From Bacteroidales bacterium UBA5206 (lineage in GTDB: Bacteria > Bacteroidota > Bacteroidia > Bacteroidales > Tenuifilaceae): a stretch of 8,951 nucleotides of DNA. The stretch spans positions 1 through 8,951 of the forward strand of contig DHVO01000177.1 in assembly GCA_002412705.1 (NCBI GenBank). Reading direction: 5' to 3'. Of this stretch, positions 5,617-8,951 are shown piece by piece (position 1 is the first letter of the stretch; every line of letters starts with the position of its first letter). A model generated the notes under the pieces. That model searched no databases. It worked only from the letters and a program-made list of their open reading frames with translations, and was not told where the DNA came from. The translations under genes were made by a program, and so were the position numbers.

Positions 5617-7260
5617 ATGAACGTTCTGCTCACAACCATAAACTCAAAGTACATACACCAGAATCTGGCAATAGGCCTGCTGTACCAGCTAAACCGCCAT
5701 TACGCGGGGCTTAGCGTAAAGGAGTTTGCCTCTAAGATACCGCTTGCCGAGATTGCCCAGCACTGCGCCGCCTTTGATGTGGTTGCCTTTAGCTGCTACA
5801 TTTGGAACATTGAGCAAACCCTTGAAGCGGCTAGGCTAATTAAGCAGCTTAACCCCGCGTGCAAGGTGATGCTGGGTGGCCCCGAGGTATCGTATGAGTG
5901 GGACGATGTTATAGCCCTTCCTCATGTTGATTTTATTGTTGTTGATGAGGGCGAAGTGCCCTTTGCCGCGTTCCTTGAGCACTACCCAGCGCTTGATAAG
6001 GTTCCGGGCTTGGTGTGGCAGCGCAACGGTGAGGTGGTGTGCAACAGCGCCCCCGCGGTTTTTGATTTGAATAACCTAAAGGGTATCAACCCCTACCTAA
6101 GCATCCCCGCCGATGAACTGCAAAATAAGGTTTGCTACGTTGAGGCCTCGCGCGGATGCCCCAATAGGTGCGGTTTCTGCCTAGCTGGTTTGCAAAATAA
6201 CCTGCGATACCTCCCAATGGAGTACATCCACAGCTCCCTTTTGTACCTTATGGAGCATGGGCGCGTTGTGAAGTTTCTGGACCGCACGTTCAACGCCAAC
6301 CAGTCGTTTGCCATATCCATATTCCAGTTTATACTGAAGCACCACAGGCCGAGAAACGTTTTTCAGTTTGAGATTAAGGCCGATATTCTGCAAGCGGAGC
6401 TCATTGAGTTTGTGCGCACACAGGTGCCCAAGGGGATTTTTAGATTCGAGATTGGCATACAAACGCTCAACGCCAAATCGAACAGCGAGGTGAAGCGCCG
6501 CCAGAATTTTGAGAATATAAGGGCCTTTGTGGAGCAGGTATCGGAGCGGGTTGAGGTGCACCTTGACCTTATTGTTGGGCTTCCGTTTGATTACTACGAT
6601 GATATTAAGTACAGCTTCGAGGAGGTGTTTAAGCTCTTTGCGCCCGAACTACAGCTGGGATTCCTAAAGTTCCTAAAGGGAACGCCAATCCGCCGCGATT
6701 ACCAGCAGCATGGCTACCGCTTTCAGCAGCGGCCGCCCTATCAGGTGCAGGAGAGCAGCTACCTTAGCGCACACGAGCTGGAGCAGATTGAGCACGTTGA
6801 GCACGCCCTAGATATTTACTGGAACAAGAAGCGCGCGCTGCACACCCTTAGGTACGTTGCGCTAAACCACTCCATATTCGATTTTCTAAAAGGGCTGGGC
6901 GCCTGCTGGAGCCAGCAAAACGGGCGGCGCAACAGCGGCCTAATTGGCGTGTACACCACCATTTACCAGTTCGCCGCGCAGCAGTACCCCACCGATGCCA
7001 TACTGGTTGAGCTAATTGCCCTGGATTACTACCTACAGCACAAAATAAAGCCCGCCACCCGTTTCCTTCCCGATATTGAAACCCCACAGCGCCAACAGGC
7101 CTTTGCCAGCCTTGGCCTAAACCACCACAAGTACCGCTACGCCATGCACAACGTGCATTTTAATGTGCAGCGCCTACTCACCAGCGGCACCATTGAGCCC
7201 CAACCCGACCTGCTAGTGGTTGAGTTTAGCGGCGTTGAGATGCCTAGGGTTGTGGTGTAG
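5617..7260 (+). CDS. B12-binding-domain/radical SAM protein of the DUF4080 type
   Basis: The 547-aa product opens with MNVLLTTINSKYIHQNLA, the usual beginning of this family. The N-terminal B12-binding-like Rossmann domain covers about 1-140 (VAFSCYIWN at 56-64, GGPE at 87-90, VDEGE at 109-113) but lacks the DxHxxG cobalt-ligand motif, so base-off His ligation is not expected. The radical SAM core has the Fe4S4-binding CX3CX2C at C181, C185 and C188 (RGCPNRCGFC). Later core features include KFLDRTFN and FEIGIQTLN. The C-terminal third (about 380-547) corresponds to DUF4080. The enzyme should reductively cleave S-adenosylmethionine to a 5'-deoxyadenosyl radical in the cytoplasm; its substrate is not known for this group, and a methyltransferase or tRNA role is only a guess. 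It stands alone, divergent from the TonB-like gene. Its codon use is more GC-rich than the region to its right. Confidence 0.9.
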   Translation: MNVLLTTINSKYIHQNLAIGLLYQLNRHYAGLSVKEFASKIPLAEIAQHCAAFDVVAFSCYIWNIEQTLEAARLIKQLNPACKVMLGGPEVSYEWDDVIALPHVDFIVVDEGEVPFAAFLEHYPALDKVPGLVWQRNGEVVCNSAPAVFDLNNLKGINPYLSIPADELQNKVCYVEASRGCPNRCGFCLAGLQNNLRYLPMEYIHSSLLYLMEHGRVVKFLDRTFNANQSFAISIFQFILKHHRPRNVFQFEIKADILQAELIEFVRTQVPKGIFRFEIGIQTLNAKSNSEVKRRQNFENIRAFVEQVSERVEVHLDLIVGLPFDYYDDIKYSFEEVFKLFAPELQLGFLKFLKGTPIRRDYQQHGYRFQQRPPYQVQESSYLSAHELEQIEHVEHALDIYWNKKRALHTLRYVALNHSIFDFLKGLGACWSQQNGRRNSGLIGVYTTIYQFAAQQYPTDAILVELIALDYYLQHKIKPATRFLPDIETPQRQQAFASLGLNHHKYRYAMHNVHFNVQRLLTSGTIEPQPDLLVVEFSGVEMPRVVV

Positions 7261-7333
7261 GGGCGTTATTTGCTCTTAAGCGTATGTAGAGGGTGACTAG
7301 GGGGGTGTCTTGCTTAAATTTTGGGTGTGTAAA

Positions 7334-7642
7334 TTAATGCGACACAATGTTAGTTGCTTCTATTTTTTCTTGAAGTTCCAACATCAGTTTATTAAGTAAT
7401 TCGATTTTCGTTTCCTTGTTTGATTCTTTAAATGCGGCTATTGCCAAACTTGTTAACTCATCATCTACAAGTTGTTCTTCTTCTGGAAGAGTAAAATCAT
7501 TTTTTAAATTAAAATCTGTGAATGCAGCTATTTTAGATTGATATAGGATTCCTTCATTATCGAGATATACAAAGTCTCTTTCAATTATTTCAGTAACAGA
7601 TTTAATCCAGTTAATGGAATCTAGATTTAAAAATTTTAAATT
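7334..7642 (-). pseudogene. 3' remnant of an unidentified gene, truncated at its 5' end by the insertion sequence
   Basis: The minus strand holds an open frame of 102 codons ending in TAA (7334-7336) that has no acceptable start: no in-frame ATG occurs until near its C-terminus, and the frame runs back into the left end of the insertion sequence, where it soon meets a stop. The peptide (NLKFLNLDSINWIKSVTEII..., FTLPEEEQLVDDELTSLAIAAF..., a Leu/Glu/Lys-rich helix KIELLNKLMLELQEKIEA) is hydrophilic, likely helical at the end, and matches no family I recognise. It is AT-rich compared with the radical SAM gene. The missing 5' part should lie beyond the right end of the insertion sequence, outside the window. 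It could still be a complete gene with an unusual start, but this is less likely. Confidence 0.65.
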
Positions 7643-7658
7643 ACTAGTGATGCGTTAA
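7641..7658 (+). repeat. Left terminal inverted repeat of the IS4-family element
   Basis: TTACTAGTGATGCGTTAA pairs with the right-end copy at 8934-8951 with two mismatches. It overlaps the end of the truncated minus-strand frame. Confidence 0.8.
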
Positions 7659-7736
7659 CTTTCGAAAATATTTTACAATAAATTATATATCAACAAGATA
7701 CAGGTGTTCTTTGATTTTTTGATTTGATTTGAAATG

Positions 7737-7744
7737 TAGTTTTG
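7737..7744 (+). promoter_or_regulatory. Candidate -7 box for the transposase gene
   Basis: TAGTTTTG matches TAnnTTTG fully and lies 20 bp before the transposase ATG at 7764. Upstream TTTG boxes exist in the T-rich run at 7710-7730, but the best-placed ones give spacings of about 15 or 23 bp rather than 19-21, so the -33 element is uncertain. Confidence 0.4.
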
Positions 7745-7763
7745 CAGGCTTAATTGTAAAGCT

Positions 7764-8930
7764 ATGAATTCTGGTAAATATGTTTTTGCTCAGCTGCTAC
7801 AGTATATTTCTCGGTATGAATTTGAAAAATATGTATCAGCATATAATGGTGATTTCAGAACAAGAGAACTTAACTGCTGGAACCAATTTATTCAATTGTT
7901 CTTTGGCCAATTAACCGCAAGGAATTCGCTTCGGGATATCTGCACCTGCCTTAAAGCCCATAGGAATAAGCTATATCACCTAGGTGTTAGGCAATATGTG
8001 AATCAATCAACTCTTTCAAGAGCAAATGAACGTAGGGATTTTCGAATCTTTGCAGATTTTGGCAACTACCTCATTGAACAGGTAAGACCAATGTATGCAA
8101 AAGAACCAATTCCTAATGTGGACATTGACAATGAGGTTTTTGCATTGGACTCAACCACGATCTCGTTAAGCCTTAAGCTATTCAGTTGGGCTCCAGGCAA
8201 GTATTCCAGAGGGGCTGTGAAAATCCATACGTTACTTGACTTGAGAGGCAGTATACCGTCCTTTATCTTGATTACCGATGGGAAATATCATGATAGCAAT
8301 GTTCTTGATGTACTTCCTCCGATACCAGATGCGATTTACATCATGGATAAAGCATATATTGATTTTAAAGCTTTGTTTCACATGCATAAACTGAGTGCTT
8401 TCTTCATCTCAAGAGCAAAATCTACCATGGATTACTCTGTAATTGAAAATAACTATAATGTCGATGAGAGTACGGGGGTAAGAAGCGATGAGATCATTCA
8501 ACTCAATGGATATAAGTCGAAACAACTTTATCCAGAACCATTGCGGCTAGTTGAGTTTTATGATAATGACAATGATTTGACCCTCACCTTTTTATCAAAC
8601 AACTTCGATGTTACAGCCCTTGAAATTGCAAACCTATATCGTAACAGATGGCAGATTGAAATATTTTTCAAATGGATAAAGCAAAACCTAACCATTAAAA
8701 CACTCTGGGGACATTCCGAAAATGCTGTGAATATCCATATTTGGGTTGCAATCTGCACATATTTAGTTGTAGCAAAAATTAAGCATGCTGTAAAAAGTAA
8801 TCTCTCAATCTATGAAATATTGCAGATTCTGAGCATATCTGTATTTGATAAAACATCTATACGAGAACTGCTCACAGAATTTCAAACCAATCAAAATGTC
8901 AAAGAACAAAGAAATTTATTTAGTGACTAA
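7764..8930 (+). CDS. IS4-family DDE transposase
   Basis: The 388-aa protein carries an N-terminal region of the DUF4372 kind (residues about 5-80: FAQLLQYISRYEFEKYV, NQFIQLFFGQLTARNSLRDI) followed by a DDE_Tnp_1 catalytic domain. The catalytic acids are visible as D129 (FALDSTTISL), D195 (IMDKAYIDF) and E299. The IS4 signature Y-(2)-R-(3)-E-(6)-K is exact: Y292, R295, E299, K306 (YRNRWQIEIFFKWIK). The protein is full length with no frameshift, so it is probably active; it would cut at the terminal inverted repeats and move the element by cut-and-paste. A TAnnTTTG box precedes the ATG. The stop codon lies 4 bp before the right inverted repeat. Codon use is AT-rich, unlike the radical SAM gene, as expected for recently acquired DNA. 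Confidence 0.93.
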   Translation: MNSGKYVFAQLLQYISRYEFEKYVSAYNGDFRTRELNCWNQFIQLFFGQLTARNSLRDICTCLKAHRNKLYHLGVRQYVNQSTLSRANERRDFRIFADFGNYLIEQVRPMYAKEPIPNVDIDNEVFALDSTTISLSLKLFSWAPGKYSRGAVKIHTLLDLRGSIPSFILITDGKYHDSNVLDVLPPIPDAIYIMDKAYIDFKALFHMHKLSAFFISRAKSTMDYSVIENNYNVDESTGVRSDEIIQLNGYKSKQLYPEPLRLVEFYDNDNDLTLTFLSNNFDVTALEIANLYRNRWQIEIFFKWIKQNLTIKTLWGHSENAVNIHIWVAICTYLVVAKIKHAVKSNLSIYEILQILSISVFDKTSIRELLTEFQTNQNVKEQRNLFSD

Positions 8931-8933
8931 ATT

Positions 8934-8951
8934 TTAACGCATCAGCAGTAA
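8934..8951 (-). repeat. Right terminal inverted repeat of the IS4-family element
   Basis: TTAACGCATCAGCAGTAA is the inverted partner of 7641-7658. It ends exactly at the window edge, which could mean that the contig breaks at a repeated insertion sequence. Confidence 0.8.

Larger units (their letters stand above)
7641..8951 (+). mobile_element. IS4-family insertion sequence with 18-bp imperfect terminal inverted repeats
   Basis: Left end TTACTAGTGATGCGTTAA (7641-7658) and right end TTAACGCATCAGCAGTAA (8934-8951) are inverted copies that agree at 16 of 18 positions, including 11 uninterrupted bp (TGATGCGTTAA). They enclose a single complete transposase gene. The outermost five bases (TTACT/AGTAA) may belong to the element or to a palindromic target, so the true end could lie at 7641 or up to 7 bp inward. 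Because the window stops at the right repeat, the target-site duplication cannot be read. The element has cut a minus-strand gene. Confidence 0.85.

Noticed and set aside
6181..6561. 126-aa minus-strand open frame inside the radical SAM gene
   Set aside because: It lies wholly antisense to a well-supported enzyme gene and has no family features.
7276..7317. TTAAGC...GCTTAA inverted repeat after the radical SAM gene as a terminator
   Set aside because: Arms of six bases around a loop of about 30 nt with only a short, interrupted T stretch do not make a convincing terminator.

Overview
This window looks like chromosomal DNA of a Bacteroidota bacterium, most likely from the Bacteroidales. The reasons are promoter-like sites of the TTTG-N19-21-TAnnTTTG type, the absence of clear Shine-Dalgarno sites, and the protein families present: a TonB C-terminal-domain protein, an NhaC antiporter with a secreted N-terminal extension, a DUF4080 radical SAM protein, and small 'membrane or secreted' cysteine-rich proteins near apbE. 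Species cannot be named from the sequence alone. No rRNA, tRNA, CRISPR array or phage gene is visible.

Layout from left to right. The window opens in the 3' end of apbE (FAD:protein FMN transferase, + strand). It converges on two minus-strand genes for tiny membrane proteins, each with one N-terminal membrane helix and four cysteines (58 and 77 aa; the 58-aa one starts from an ATG at 635). The larger one has a well-formed Bacteroidota promoter. Next on the + strand are a secreted protein with an FlgO/CsgG-like domain plus a beta-rich C-terminal domain, ended by a good intrinsic terminator, and an NhaC-family Na+/H+ antiporter. A minus-strand periplasmic TonB-C-terminal-domain protein converges on the antiporter gene. 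Divergent from it is a B12-binding/radical SAM/DUF4080 enzyme. The right end holds the 3' remnant of an AT-rich unidentified minus-strand gene, cut by an IS4-family insertion sequence whose right inverted repeat coincides with the window edge.

The gaps are rich in non-coding repeats. There are two arrays of a 7-bp CTTGAAY repeat (about 327-367 and 2439-2508), two related short elements sharing TTAGGCGAGATT, and a striking run of hairpins at 4645-4804, including a perfect 20-bp palindrome and a perfect 12-bp stem. Several lie between convergent genes, where insertions would be tolerated.

There is no obvious multi-gene system. A possible functional theme is sodium and membrane energetics: ApbE flavinylates NqrB/NqrC or Rnf subunits, the small four-cysteine proteins resemble the maturation factor NqrM in layout, and NhaC exchanges Na+ for H+. 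This grouping is inference, because no Nqr or Rnf subunit is in the window. The best candidates for something under-described are the two four-cysteine membrane proteins, the extracytoplasmic extension on NhaC, and the hairpin array.
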